Source of the DNA: Telmatactis stephensoni
Lineage: Eukaryota > Cnidaria > Anthozoa > Actiniaria > Isophelliidae
DNA length: 64,000 nt
Assembly (NCBI GenBank): GCA_029948255.1
Contig: JALIZF010001858.1
Coordinates: 682,001-746,000 of the forward strand
Reading direction: 5' to 3'
Shown: positions 21,201-32,488 of the stretch, one piece after another
How the letters are laid out: every line of letters starts with the position of its first letter
How positions within the stretch are numbered: the stretch's first letter is position 1
Made by a program: the position numbers and the translations under genes
The notes under the pieces: generated by a model
Told to the model about the DNA's origin: nothing
Seen by the model: only the letters and a program-made list of their open reading frames with translations
The model's database searches: none

Positions 21201-23253
21201 TCCCCTCTTTCCTTTCCCCTCCGCTCCCCTCCCCCCTCCCTGACGCCCTGGGTCTCCGAGGACGTGAGTGGTTTTGAATAATCAACAAAAATGATTTGAA
21301 ATTGTTGAGTCCACTTAAAGGAGCAAAGGTACAGTCCTTGCCAAAATTAGTTGGCACAATGTGAAATTTATAATTTTTTTGTACATTATACACTTTGTGG
21401 CCATATTTTTGGATCCCCCTCCCCTCTGTACAATGTTGCTGGTAACTAGAACGTCTGTCCGATTGATTGCTGAGTACTAGGTGTCAGGATTTTCACAGCA
21501 ACATTGTACTGGGGGGGGGGGAGCCAATCTCATTTATTTAGCATCCACTGCTCGTGCATCCCAACAAAATCCTGCCAACAATTCTGGCAATCATTGTAGC
21601 TTTGTTGGTTAGTGGACACCCTTTCAACTCACATAATCTTGCAATTCTCACATCCTTGTTTTGAATTCCCGTGAATCTTTATAACTTTGTGTATCTTTAA
21701 ATACCCATAAAATGGAGCACTGGTGGATGGAAGGAATAGGGGGTGCAATGTCTATCTCCTGGAAGATCACATTTGGGTGAGGGGGGGGGGGGGGGGGTAG
21801 ACATTTCAATGTCTGATCCCCACCCCCTTCCTAATTCTGTGAATAAATATTTAACATTATTTTCTTTGGTTTCTGTAAATTCCAGGTTTAGAAGCAAGAG
21901 GGTTTTTGTTTGGCCCACTAGTTGCAATGAATTTAAATATAGCCTTCATACCAATAAGAAAGTCTGGTAAACTACCTGGACCAACCATTCAAGCTACATA
22001 CTCCAAAGAATATGGAAAGGTATGGATTGGGAGGTTATAGGCATTTGTAATCATTACTTTAAGGTACAGCCATTTTTTTTTCAAATGCATTATTCACAGT
22101 ATTACAAAAGTTTTATTTTCATATTTTCATGTGAATTAATTAAGAACATCTCAAGAATTATGCTGCAAAATTTTTGAAGAAATAATGTTGAATATACACT
22201 TTGTTACTGTGAGTACTATATTGAAAGAGATCCCAGTAACAGTCCAGGAAATTCCTTTATCCTACTGTTATCCTATCCTTCAAATCTGAGGTTTGTTATT
22301 AAATTGTTTGTAAGGATGTGTTTGAAGTACAAAAAGATGCCTTAATCCCTGGGCAAAAAGTGGTTATTATAGATGATCTCATTGCTACTGGAGGTTAGTA
22401 TGTTTTTCTTTAGATCACCCTCAACAAGCAACACCTTTTGGAGTTCCTGTGGTAGAGAAAGCATGAAGACTTCTCTTTGTCAGCAGCTTTTGTATATTGC
22501 ATCCCCAGTTCAACCCCAGTACTACCTCTTTCCCTCTCACCACAGGACACTCAGTGAAGGAGTAGCCTGCAGAGAGGACTAGTCACTAGTCTGCTCCCCT
22601 TTTGGTTGAATTTGGAGGACAAAATATTGGAAATTGAACTGTTACAAGTTCTAAATCTACATGGTAGTCTCTGGAGAGAACTGATGTTTTGTACTCCAAG
22701 TTGAACTGGAACAATGGAGTTAAGTGCAAGGGGTCTCTAGCCAGCTTTTCAGATGATCAGAGGTCATGTGCTTCCATCAGTACAGGAATCTCAGATCCCC
22801 ATTTGTTTTGGGATGGGCTTCCTGTGGTAAAAACAAATTCAACACCACCAGTACAATGGTGCAACAAGTGTGGCTACTGTAAGTTAGATAGTGTGCAGCC
22901 TTCCAAGCGAGAGGTCCCGAGTGTGATCCTGTATCACCTCCCACTTGTTTCTTTAGCTTTAAATACATGTACCCTTAAAACGGGAGGAATTAAGAAGCTC
23001 ATCGTCGGCTTCCTGGGAGACCAGCTTCGTGTTGGAGAGGAACTACCCCGATGCTAAATATTAATGCCTTTATATCTTAAAGACCAGCTGAATGTTTTCG
23101 TTTCCTGTATTTCCAGGTACTCTAGTAGCAGCCTGCAACTTAGTTAAATCATGTAATTGTGAAGTCAAGCAATGTGTTGTTCTTGTTGAATTGGAGGAGC
23201 TTAATGGCAAGGCTGTAGTTCCATGTTCAGTTCACGTTCTAATCAAATTGTAA
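18225..23253 (+). CDS. APRT: Adenine phosphoribosyltransferase
   Basis: Purine salvage enzyme: adenine + PRPP gives AMP + pyrophosphate, in the cytosol. Five exons join in phase: 18225-18328, 19625-19728, 21886-22019, 22315-22393 and 23117-23253, giving 185 codons against about 180 in vertebrates. The start AAAATGGCGG is the first ATG of a CpG-containing segment. Family blocks appear in order: [20 protein letters not shown], the base-binding [20 protein letters not shown] with YSKEYGK, and the PRPP-binding motif [13 protein letters not shown] split over exons 4 and 5. All key residues are present and no frame is broken. The introns hold three copies of one SINE family and two foldback elements. 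Confidence 0.95.
19211..19445 (+). mobile_element. tRNA-derived SINE, copy 1
   Basis: The tRNA-like head has a weak A box (GTAGCTTAGTTTG) and a B-box-like GGTCACGAGTTCAATTC (19258-19274). The body holds TAGCTTTAAATACCCTTAAAA and TCGGCTTCCCGGGAGACCAG. It matches the copies at 22865 and 21596. Lies in APRT intron 1. Confidence 0.75.
19850..20577. mobile_element. Nested inverted-repeat complex
   Basis: Two joined foldbacks. The left one (about 19855-20008) pairs GATATTAGTGATTAAATGTC with its complement near 19965. The right one (about 20010-20577) has termini TAATACCATGATCACC and GGTGATCATGGTATTA. Inside, several short palindromes built on ATGAGGGACGATTAG repeat (20340-20530). No coding sequence. 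Lies in APRT intron 2. Confidence 0.65.
20620..21264. mobile_element. Mutator-like foldback element with 110-bp terminal inverted repeats
   Basis: Arms 20620-20729 and about 21155-21264 are reverse complements with a single mismatch that I can see, starting CGTCCTCGGAGACCCAGGGC. They are flanked by a 9-bp direct repeat TGAGTGGTT (20611-20619 and 21265-21273). Long arms and a 9-bp duplication fit Mutator-type elements. The interior encodes no transposase but holds a second palindrome, GATTGGCCTCATTATAATT and its complement, near 21098-21137. Confidence 0.8.
21596..21770 (+). mobile_element. Diverged copy 3 of the 19.2-kb SINE family
   Basis: GTATCTTTAAATACCCATAA, GAGCACTGGTGGATGGAA and CTCCTGGAAGATCA align with the body of the copy at 19211. 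The tRNA-like head is decayed. Confidence 0.5.
22865..23065 (+). mobile_element. tRNA-derived SINE, copy 2
   Basis: Shares GCGAGAGGTC, TAGCTTTAAATAC, CCTTAAAACGGGAGG, TCGTCGGCTTCCTGGGAGAC and the CGATGCTAAATAT tail with the copy at 19211. Lies in APRT intron 4, about 50 bases before the exon 5 acceptor. Confidence 0.75.
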
Positions 23254-23297
23254 TATGATAGAAGTAGAATGTAGATTATGGTTAGATAGTGTTTTGG

Positions 23298-23303
23298 AAT
23301 AAA
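23298..23303 (+). promoter_or_regulatory. Candidate polyadenylation signal of APRT
   Basis: AATAAA lies 45 bases after the APRT stop codon. Confidence 0.7.
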
Positions 23304-23394
23304 TGCATTATTGTTGTTAACAAACAATTGGCCGGTAACAAAATGAGCAAGTTTGAAAATCCAACTTAATTAAGGTTCCAGAAAAAATACCCCA

Positions 23395-23650
23395 TAGACG
23401 ACTTTCAAAAATGGCGGCCTAGTACATGAGAACGAGGCCACAAAGGCCTTGTTACCAGAAAATAAGCGTGGCGACACTTCTATTGCTATCAAAGACGATG
23501 TGTTCCTTTTCCTTTTAAAATACCTATTTTATGTGTATTTTACAGGATAATTTTTATGTATTTAGAATCATTCAATGCGATGTTGATTTTGGAGGCCTTT
23601 CTGGCCTCGTTATCGTGAACAATGAGCCCGCCATTTTTGAAAGTCGTCTA
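23395..23650. mobile_element. 256-bp MITE
   Basis: Terminal inverted repeats TAGACGACTTTCAAAAATGG and its complement flank a non-coding interior, just past the APRT 3' end. The TA at each outer end could be a target duplication of the Tc1/mariner type, but it also belongs to the repeat, so this is unsure. Confidence 0.7.
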
Positions 23651-24164
23651 TTACATGAAAGAGTAGCATACAACAAGCCTGCTGACCAAGTTGGAGCATG
23701 TTTGACTCAATAGAAACAATGTTATGAGCATTTAAACCCTGCCAAAATTACAAAGAAATGTATGGTGTCTAGCCAAAACGTCCAGCCAAACCATACATTC
23801 TTTGTATTTTAAGAAAAAATTGAAACATCATAATTCTATTTCCATTTGCTCAAACCTGATCAAATTCTCAATTCTTACTTATTTTGATGTGTTCTTTCTT
23901 ATTATGGAGTCTGTTTGCGAATTAACTCAAATCTAAGAAACTTGGTCCCATTCCCCTGCTCGTTTCGTTACTGGCTAATTATGGTGGTTTTGATAACTTG
24001 GCAGTAATCTATTTAGGTGTGTACCGAGTGATTGCAAAACAAAAATAAACAAACAAAAAACCGAGTGAAATAGAGTGATTTTCATTTGATTGTGAAAGAA
24101 CTATTTAGTTTGTAGTAGTTGATAAGAAACAAACAAACGAAAACAAAACAAAACAAAACAAAAA

Positions 24165-24300
24165 AACATTTCGGGGATGGAAGCGGAATTATTTAACATG
24201 GCTGATTCCTGATTCCCTTCACATTTATCGTTGTGATTCCTGATTCATTTACGAATTTTATTTCTGATTCATGATTCATTTGAAAACATTACACACTAAC
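24165..24300. mobile_element. Truncated copy of the GAATCATGAATCA element
   Basis: TCGGGGATGGAAGCGGAATT is followed by repeated TGATTCCTGATTC and GATTCATGATTCA motifs. This matches the end and interior of the complete copy at 29200-29433. The other terminus is missing. Confidence 0.6.
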
Positions 24301-24847
24301 ATTCAATTTTTATCAGTTTCGCGTTTTTATTGCAATCACTCTAAGAGATATAGCTTAAGATAAAGCACTAAGGCACATTAGCGTAAAATATATAAGACGT
24401 GTCTTATCGTAGACGCGACTTAAATAAGACACGAACCTCGCCGTATAAACGGCGCTTAAAGTAAACAAGCTATGCCGGTTTACCGCTCATACGAGGGCCA
24501 CGATATCTGAAATGACGATAGCATATTTTTAAACACGTTACTTCCTATATATGGCTAAAACGTTGTGGGGGTATAGTCCCAACAGTCCCTCCCGCTCTGC
24601 TGTCCCTGGGATGTAATAAATTAGTACTTTAATAAGAGTATACACAGTTGAAAGCAACCAAATTTCAATTTAATTCGCATTTTTTGCTAATATAACTTCA
24701 AAATAAATGAGCTAGTTCTTAGTTGCTATAATCAAACTGTCAGTTACGTACTCAGTCAATCCTTTCTTTACCGAAGAGATCCATCATGAGAGAAGATACA
24801 AATACACTAATACTGGGAAATGGAAATCAGGATTTTCAAATAGAACG

Positions 24848-27800
24848 TTATCCCGTTTCTTGAGAAGCTGTATTTTCTTTTGCTCGTTTCTGAGATCGTC
24901 GTCTTCGTTCAGAGCGAATAGATCGTACGTTATTTTTGGCGGGGTTAATATCAAGCTGAAATGAAGTTCTGTAAGTGTGTGATCGTTGGGGTTTAATTTC
25001 TTGCGCATCGTATTGTCCCCCCTGACCACTCGGCTCTTCTGCAATACTGGACAATTTCTTGTTCTCGTTGGCCATTAGTTGTTGAACACGACTTTCCAGA
25101 TCGGCATCTTGATCAGGAACATAGGAGTCTCTCCTGGTTAAGCGTCTTGTATTGGGAGATGGTTGAAATGTCATTCTGTGAAATAATAAATGCTAATCGG
25201 TGGAATGATTTGAAAGAAGACCTATTCCCCTTTGTATTTCTAGGGTAGCGATGACAGCGCTTGGCATTTGAAAACTGATGTGTTTTTAGATATGTTCTTG
25301 TCTACCATGTGCCACAAGTGTTTTTCTCCGGGTTTTTTTTTTCCTCCCTAGCAAAAATCAACGTGAGTTGAGTGCCGTATGTTGAATGTATTGGTGGTGT
25401 TCAGAGAGGAAGCACGTCCACATTAGCCAGCTGGGAGCATAGCTTAGCCTACTAGCTTGCTATTCTACTCCAATCCCCTCAAACAGCGTGATCTTGCGTT
25501 CAAGCCTATTTCTCAAAAAAATCATATACTTTGCGAGCGTATTCCACAAATTTTTCAAATCGAGACCAGCAAATATTGCCCAGTGCCCTTTAGAATGAAA
25601 AATCCTAGATTTTGTGAGCGAACCGAATAAATGAGCCAGCAACAATTTGCAATGATTTTTACGTGCGGCGTCGCAAAAGTAGCAAGTAACATCCTGTACA
25701 ACTGCTGCAAGTCTGTGCCAAAGCCTCGAGTTACGATTTACCGTTTTCTTGCAATAAGTCCTAACACTACCCCTCTCAGTTTTCGTCTAGCGTCGAATGC
25801 AGTCAGTCTCACTAAGGTGTTACGTCTGTTGATTTTTGATCCAGGAATCTCATCGGGGTCGCGTATCCATTCATGCTGGAGTGCATTACAGGCAGTAATA
25901 CGTTCTCGAGGATCAATCACAAGCTAAAGATAAAGACAAATAATTTTTAACAATTTTTTGCTAGTATATTTGTTTATACTATTTGACATAAATGGTATAG
26001 TTTGTCAGTTTCATTGAATTCATACTTGTTTGTACAGCAATCTTATGGCGATATCAAGTAATGTTATGTCTTTATAGAGCAGATTTCGTATGAGTGTGAA
26101 ACGAACCGCGCCGTTCCGTGAACGTGTCAGTGCCGTGATGTCTATAAAAACATTCGAAATTCTTGCCGTAACCGTGCCGTGACCGTGCGGTGCCGTTTTC
26201 ACACTCATACGAAATCTACTATATAATATGTCTTGATACCAATATGCCAATACCTGCATGCGCCCACTGTGTGCTTATTTTCCTAACATGTATGAGAAAT
26301 CTGCTTTGTCCTTATGAAGACATTTCTACCATTTATTAATAGTTATTAATAGAACTTATTAATAGTGCAAACTAATCATAGTCTAAATTGCGTAAACTGA
26401 TTACGGTCATTACCATTTTCCTGATGAGATCTTTGGCTGGTTCAGAGACCGTATCCCAGTATGGTGACGGAAATGTATAGTTGGCTTGAAGAATACTGAG
26501 AAGAAGAAATTCAGGTTTGTCGTTCCAGAATGGAGGATATCCAACCTGGCAAAACAATCACGACGTAATGTTACAGTAACAAAATAGCAACATTACAAAA
26601 TGGAACTAATTAAACAATGTGAAACAAAAGATTGGATGCACCTTTTAGGGGTAAAAATTACTTGAGTCATACCAACTTTCAATACTTAATTCGCGGAGAA
26701 AATGAAAATGTCTGACGAAGTATATGGAGTTCCCCGTTCCCGCCCCCCCCCCCCCCCCCAGTTCGTCTTTACTAGACCGACTTACCAGTAGTAAGTACAA
26801 GATGACACCACAAGCCCACATATCGACAGCACAATCAATTTTACTCTCTAAAATAGTTTCAGGAGCAAGGTACATGGGTGAACCACTTCCGTGACATTGA
26901 ATTGGAATAACGCCATCTGTTACAAAACACAAGCATTGCGTAAGAAAAGCACTAGCTATCTTTATCATGCAGTCCCAGTGAACCACCATCATATTACCAG
27001 TAAAATTCAAGTTGGTAAAAGATACAGGTAAAATGGCTGACCTTGTAGTTGTTTAGCGATGCCAAAATCTGTCAATTTTATAATAGGTGGTCTATCATTA
27101 CATGTCTTCTCAGATAAAAGTAAATTTTCTGGTTTTAAATCCTGGAAAGTTAAAAACCATTTGCAATTACTGCTTCGTTTGGAAACTTGGCTTTTTTGCA
27201 CAATCCTTCAAGAGCTTGCGGTTACAAATTTTTTTAATTGCATTTTCTCCCTCTCTTCTAAATTTTACTTTACAACGTTATACTGACTCCAATATATATG
27301 ATCCAACTACTCCAATATTATATCGTAAGGATCTCAAAACTCAGGCCACTGCTCTGCCACATAATGCAACAGACTCTTTGAGACACCGCTCTTTTTCCAA
27401 AAATAAGATACAGGAACGGTGTATCCTTGTTTAACGCACCTTACACAGTTCGAACGTACCTCCCCTCCATCCCTGACAACGCTATAGCTAGCAAGTACGG
27501 CCATGCAAGATAAGAAAGAAGGAAAGTATCCCTTTCACGGACATGCTTTTTACTAAAAACAGAACCTCTTTCATATACCTTATAATGCCTAAGAAGTTTA
27601 ATAAAACATTTTGTCTGATAGTCGAAGGATTTGCTCACTCACTTTGCAATCTAGTTGCTTCTTGGACGATGAGAAGACATTCTTTTTAAGATACCCAAAC
27701 GGCAATTTTCTTTGTACCTCGATTAGTTTTATGCCTCGATTCATCCCTGCCCTTTGATATACTTCCAGCTTGAAAAATATATCCCTAGTGCATTATATGC

Positions 27801-29938
27801 ATTATAGTACTCCCCCTCCCCTCTACTCTTCTACTTACCCTGTGTACTATGCCTATCTTGGCAAGATATCGTAAAGCCTTCAACACCTGTCGTATACATG
27901 TACATGCGTCTTTTTCGCTGAAGTAAGACCTTGATACCACCCCGTCAAATAGGTCACCACCAGGTAAATACTCTAAGACTAGTAACATACACGTATCGGT
28001 CTGATAGACAGCTTCTAAGTGAACGATACTTGGATGATCCAACAGCTTGAAGACCTAACAAATAATACAGTTATGTATACGCACAAAGTGATTTGGGGCA
28101 AGGAGTGTCCCAGGGACATGCGCTACAAAGACATGCTTCCGGGAAATGATCCTGGGGACGACATATCTCCTTTATGTGTGCTAATATAAAAATGGGGACG
28201 GATCAGAGTTTCTACCTCCCAGGCCCATACTCCAGCTTTATACTCTGGTGTATTCTGGTCATCCGAAATGTCCTGTCAGAGCATTCCCTTCTGGTGCACA
28301 CTATTATAATAATAACGAGATCGCGGAGGGGTTGTACCTCAAAGTTTCATTCTATCGCAATAGGAGAAAATTAAATTAGATTGTTGAGTGGCTGCATGTT
28401 TGTTTATCTACAGAGTTTTGAAGACCAATAAATATTTTTTTAGGAGTGTCTGTTGGCTAAAATTGGCTGTGGATGACGCGTTTGATTATGAATTGAGTTT
28501 AAGGATAGCGTTTCCTTTAATATCTGCAAAGTAATGTTCAAGTTGCAAGCTTTGAGCTTCTTCCATATCCGAGGTAGCAGGTTTTGAAAGAGAATTAGCC
28601 AAGACTGAGAAAGGGAAAAAGTAGACAACCATAAGGAATCGGCGGCTGTGCCCAAGTAATGAACTGTATCAAAACATCCTCGATTATATCATCAACAAAG
28701 ATTTGTTATAGCGAAATGATCATATTGTGACTAGAAAAGGAACTATTTTCGCAAATTAGTTTTGGAAAGGTCTAACTGGAAACAATCATATATAAATTGT
28801 TCGATTAAGGGGCTTTGCTGTAATTTCACAACTGACTATCATACTGTCACGTTTCTGACGATCTTTATGAAAACGACTGCAGGCAAAGAATCAGAGGAAT
28901 GCGGCAGATAATCTCACTATTGTGTGGAACAATAATACTATCTCTGTTTAAAACGACTGTAAATAGTATTACGATACCTACTGCCTACGTTTAGATATCT
29001 AATGTATGGCCATCCATTGCTGTGATTAGCTTGCACTGATGGCAGTGATAATGATTAAAGTTAAGAGATATAGTTAGAGTTAAACTACCTGGAAATGGTT
29101 AAAAGTACGTTATTGGTAGTATGAAGATTATACTGACAGACAAGAATATAGGGTTTCAGGCTCCAAGTTCATACATTTTTAACAGTATTCGCTCATGAAT
29201 CGGGGGTGGAAGCGGAATCAGGAATCATGAATCACGGTTTTGAAATTTGTAGGAATCATGAATCATTGCGTTTTAAGTTAAGGAATCAGTCATGAATCAG
29301 TGTATTTTGTAAAATGAATCATTTGAGAATCATGAATCACGACAAAAATTTGATAAGGAATCATGAATCATGGGCTGAAATTTGAAGGGAATCATGAATC
29401 ATTGAACTTAAATGATTCCGCTTCCACCCCCGATCATGAACCTGAAGTGGCCCATCACATCATTTCTGTAAATGTTTGGATTTCATCAGCAAAGTCATGC
29501 ACTCTTAGCCATCCACTGTCAACTCTGAATTCTGGTTAAATCCACCGGTACTGATCGTTGCATATGTATGATGGGGCTATATTTTCATTAGAAATTCCAT
29601 AACTTTGTGTTTTAAGATGTGTTTAAATAAATTATAATCTCTGTTTCACTCAAGAACACAAGTCGGTAAATACAGCAATCGAGAAATATCATGGCCGGCA
29701 TAGCATATGCCAAGACCGGCTGTAAAACTCTTTTATATGGCTAGAAAGTTTGGTATACACCTTGCTGCTTCCTCACCTTGGCTTCTTGAACCGCCTTCTC
29801 TCGATCTTCATCATTTGAGAAAGAGATTTCTTTGACAGCAAATACCTCATGTGTCGACTTGTTGATACATTTCTTAACTTCTCCAAAAGAACCTTTGCCA
29901 ATTAATTCAGATACTTCATATTCATCTTCAAACTTCAT
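24848..29938 (-). CDS. CaM-kinase-like serine/threonine protein kinase
   Basis: Seven exons join in phase on the minus strand: 29938-29777, 28054-27839, 27141-27042, 26916-26786, 26545-26414, 25923-25742 and 25175-24848, giving 416 codons. The kinase domain begins almost at the N-terminus (about residues 7-265): glycine loop IGKGSFGEV, lysine in FAVKEI, alpha-C Glu in QEAKVFKLL, HRDLKPEN split exactly at the exon 2/3 junction after HR, DFG in KLTDFGIAK, and APE in YLAPETI. A segment TAFDARRKLRGVVLG resembles the calmodulin-binding autoinhibitory helix of CaMKII/CaMKI, so activation by calcium-calmodulin is likely (inference). The last exon is an Arg/Ser-rich tail of about 108 residues I do not recognise, with a basic RSERRRRSQKR stretch. 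It is a CAMK-group member; the exact subfamily is unresolved. Confidence 0.85.
26075..26222 (+). mobile_element. MITE of the GTATGAGTG family, copy 2 (best preserved)
   Basis: The inverted repeat AGATTTCGTATGAGTGTGAA appears at both ends. The interior has TCTATAAAAACATTCGAAAT followed by short GC-rich CCGTAACCGTGCCGTGACC blocks. Lies in the kinase gene, between exons 5 and 6. Confidence 0.85.
29200..29433. mobile_element. 234-bp inverted-repeat element packed with GAATCATGAATCA motifs
   Basis: Termini TCGGGGGTGGAAGCGGAATC and its complement enclose at least six GAATCATGAATCA-like motifs. The flanks show a 7-bp direct repeat TCATGAA (29193-29199 and 29434-29440). Lies in intron 1 of the kinase gene. 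No coding content. Confidence 0.75.
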
Positions 29939-30429
29939 GTTTTTTACGTATCTTTACACGGTTAAATTGCACTCCATGCAGCGTGTAGTTAGTGAAACTT
30001 CAACGCATTATGAATATAAACTTGTCATTGTCAAAATTTGAAATTCAATCAATTAATTAGCACGTTGGTCTTTGTTTGAAGCCGTTCATCTTTATAAGAA
30101 TGACAGAATGCTTTTCAATCAAACAAATTTTGCTCTGACATAAACGGAAATGTCAACATTTTGTGATGCTTAAATTTCTTTGAAGAACAAAACCTAGGGA
30201 TTCATTAATGGCTCAAGATTTATTGGAAGGATTCATTGTTGGTTTAGAAAAATTCCTGTGGTCTATGGAGTTAAGATAATTGATGTACATAATCGTTCAA
30301 TTAAATAGCAATTACATTATGAACGGTTCGTTAGTATTTGATGAAGGCGTGATGTTGTCGTAGTTGTACGAGGTTACGTCACAAAGGTTAAGGAATGCCA
30401 TTTAGCATGCTTGAGAGCTTCTTTTTATG

Positions 30430-30878
30430 AAGATGTAAATTTAGATTAAGAAACAGAAGAAGAAGACGAAGAAGAAGAAAAACAGAAGAAGAAGAAACAG
30501 AAGAAGAAAAGCAACAACAACAACAACAGAGACAACAGCAGCAGCATCAACAACAACAACAGCTTGGCTACTACAGCCTAACAGCAGCAACAAGAAATAA
30601 ATAAATACGCGAAGCACGGAAAAAGAAAAAAGAAAAAATGTAAGAAAATGACGAGAACGATGGAAAAACTAAAATAACCGAGAAGACGCTGCGATAAAGG
30701 CCTGATCGATGCTGACGGCCACTGACAGCGTCTCATTAGATCAGATGACTTCTTTAATTTGATGTGAATTTAGATGTGAATTTAGATAAAGAAACAGAAC
30801 AGGAACAAGAACTAGAACTAGAACAAGAAGAACAAGACTGGAAGCAGAACAGAAGAAGAAAAAAGAGAAGGAGAAAAA

Positions 30879-30925
<47 letters not shown>

Positions 30926-31345
30926 AGAAGAAGAAGAAGAAGAAGAAGAAGAACAACAACAACAACAACAACAACAACGACTGTTTATTTTACCCATCAC
31001 ATTAAAAAATTACAAGAGTAAATAATATAATAAAAAATATTACACATTTATAATTATAACAGGAGAGAGTACCGCGGCTTAGAATAACTAAGAACAACAA
31101 CAACAACGACGACGACGACAACAACAACAGCAGCAATATCAATAATAACAACAGCTTGGCTACTACAACCAAACAGTAGCAGCAAGAAATAAATAAGCAA
31201 AGCACGGGGAAAGAAAAAAGAAAATTGTAAGAAAACGACGAGAACGATGGAAAACTAGAATAACCGAGAAGACGCTGCGATAAAAGGCTGACGCTGACGG
31301 CCACTGACAGCGTCTCATTAAATCAGATGACTTCTTTAATTTGGT
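30430..31345. repeat. Imperfect tandem duplication carrying GAA/CAA microsatellites
   Basis: A unit running from GATGTAAATTTAGAT through GAA and CAA repeats, ACAGCTTGGCTACTACA, GAAGACGCTGCGATAAA and CTGACGGCCACTGACAGCGT to GATGACTTCTTTAATTTG occurs at 30430-30765 and again, with an expanded GAA tract, at about 30770-31345. Confidence 0.8.
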
Positions 31346-32434
31346 ATTTTTAGCATTGATACAGTAAAGTGATAAGCCATAGAGGTATTCTTGCCTAAAA
31401 CAGCAGAGGTTGGATAAATAAATCATGTTGTATAATCACCTTATGAAATATTTCTGTCATCTGAGTCAGTTCAATCATATTCAATGATTAAAACTGATAA
31501 ACTCCGTATCGGGACCAATTTTATAGATATCTCCGCAGGAACGACAATCAATATTTAACTCAATGATAACGGTGATGATATCAGAATAAGCTAAATTTGA
31601 GCAGTACAAAAACTAATTATAGTACAGTTATCTTGTTCCATGATATTTCCGCAAGTCGTTTCATTTCGCGCGTCGTTCTAAACTCGCAGCAGTCTAATTT
31701 TGCCGCCAAAATCTTTTTGCAGTTTCGTGCATCAGTTGATAAATTGTTCTGGCGAAAGAATTTAACCCACTGTTCCTCCTGGTGAACTATTGTTAATAAT
31801 AGAGAGATAAAGAATCTTTAATAAAAGGGAAACGGCAGACATGATCACGTGGCACATTTTTCACTCCTGGCGTTGCGCGTTTGGCACTCATATAAGAAAG
31901 TGACTTTTCATTTTTACGGCAAACGCGAAATGGCTCAACCTCGCGTTGAAACGGCACGCCAGACGTTAAAAAGCAGAACACGTGATCCCAGGCCTCTGTC
32001 TGCTGTTTCCCTTATCACTCTTACATCATTTTTGTGTCAATTAACTTGGCAATATTTTCAAAACCACCACTAATGATGTCCTCTCCACACTGATTAGTTT
32101 TCATTTAAAACGCATACTTGTCGATACGTTTTTCTGTCCACACTAAAAGCCGTGTTTTCTGTTGTCCCACAAAAAAGTGCGAAAACGAAAAAAATAAAGA
32201 CGCGTTTCAATATGTACACCGCCAACAATCCTTAATCATGATGAGTTCTAGGGATAGACTCAGTGGTAAATCAAAGTTAACGTTAAACAAAATGGGAATT
32301 TTTGAAGGGATTAACCAGTGTATTGAATAATTTTTTTAAGTTTTCGAATATCATATTTCAGAAACATTTTTATTGTGTATTTTTGTGTATTACGATCATA
32401 AGCTATTTGGCAAGAGGAAAGTCACGGAGAAAAC

Positions 32435-32442
<8 letters not shown>

Positions 32443-32487
<45 letters not shown>

Positions 32488-32488
32488 C
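32443..32488. repeat. GA simple-sequence tract
   Basis: (GA)n with one interruption, about 46 bp. Confidence 0.9.

Noticed and set aside
22689..23057. 122-codon plus-strand frame
   Set aside because: It lies in APRT intron 4, overlaps a SINE copy and shows no family motif.
30741..31021. Frames of 60-85 codons rich in Phe, Ser or Arg on both strands
   Set aside because: All arise from the GAA/CAA microsatellites, with no start or splice context.
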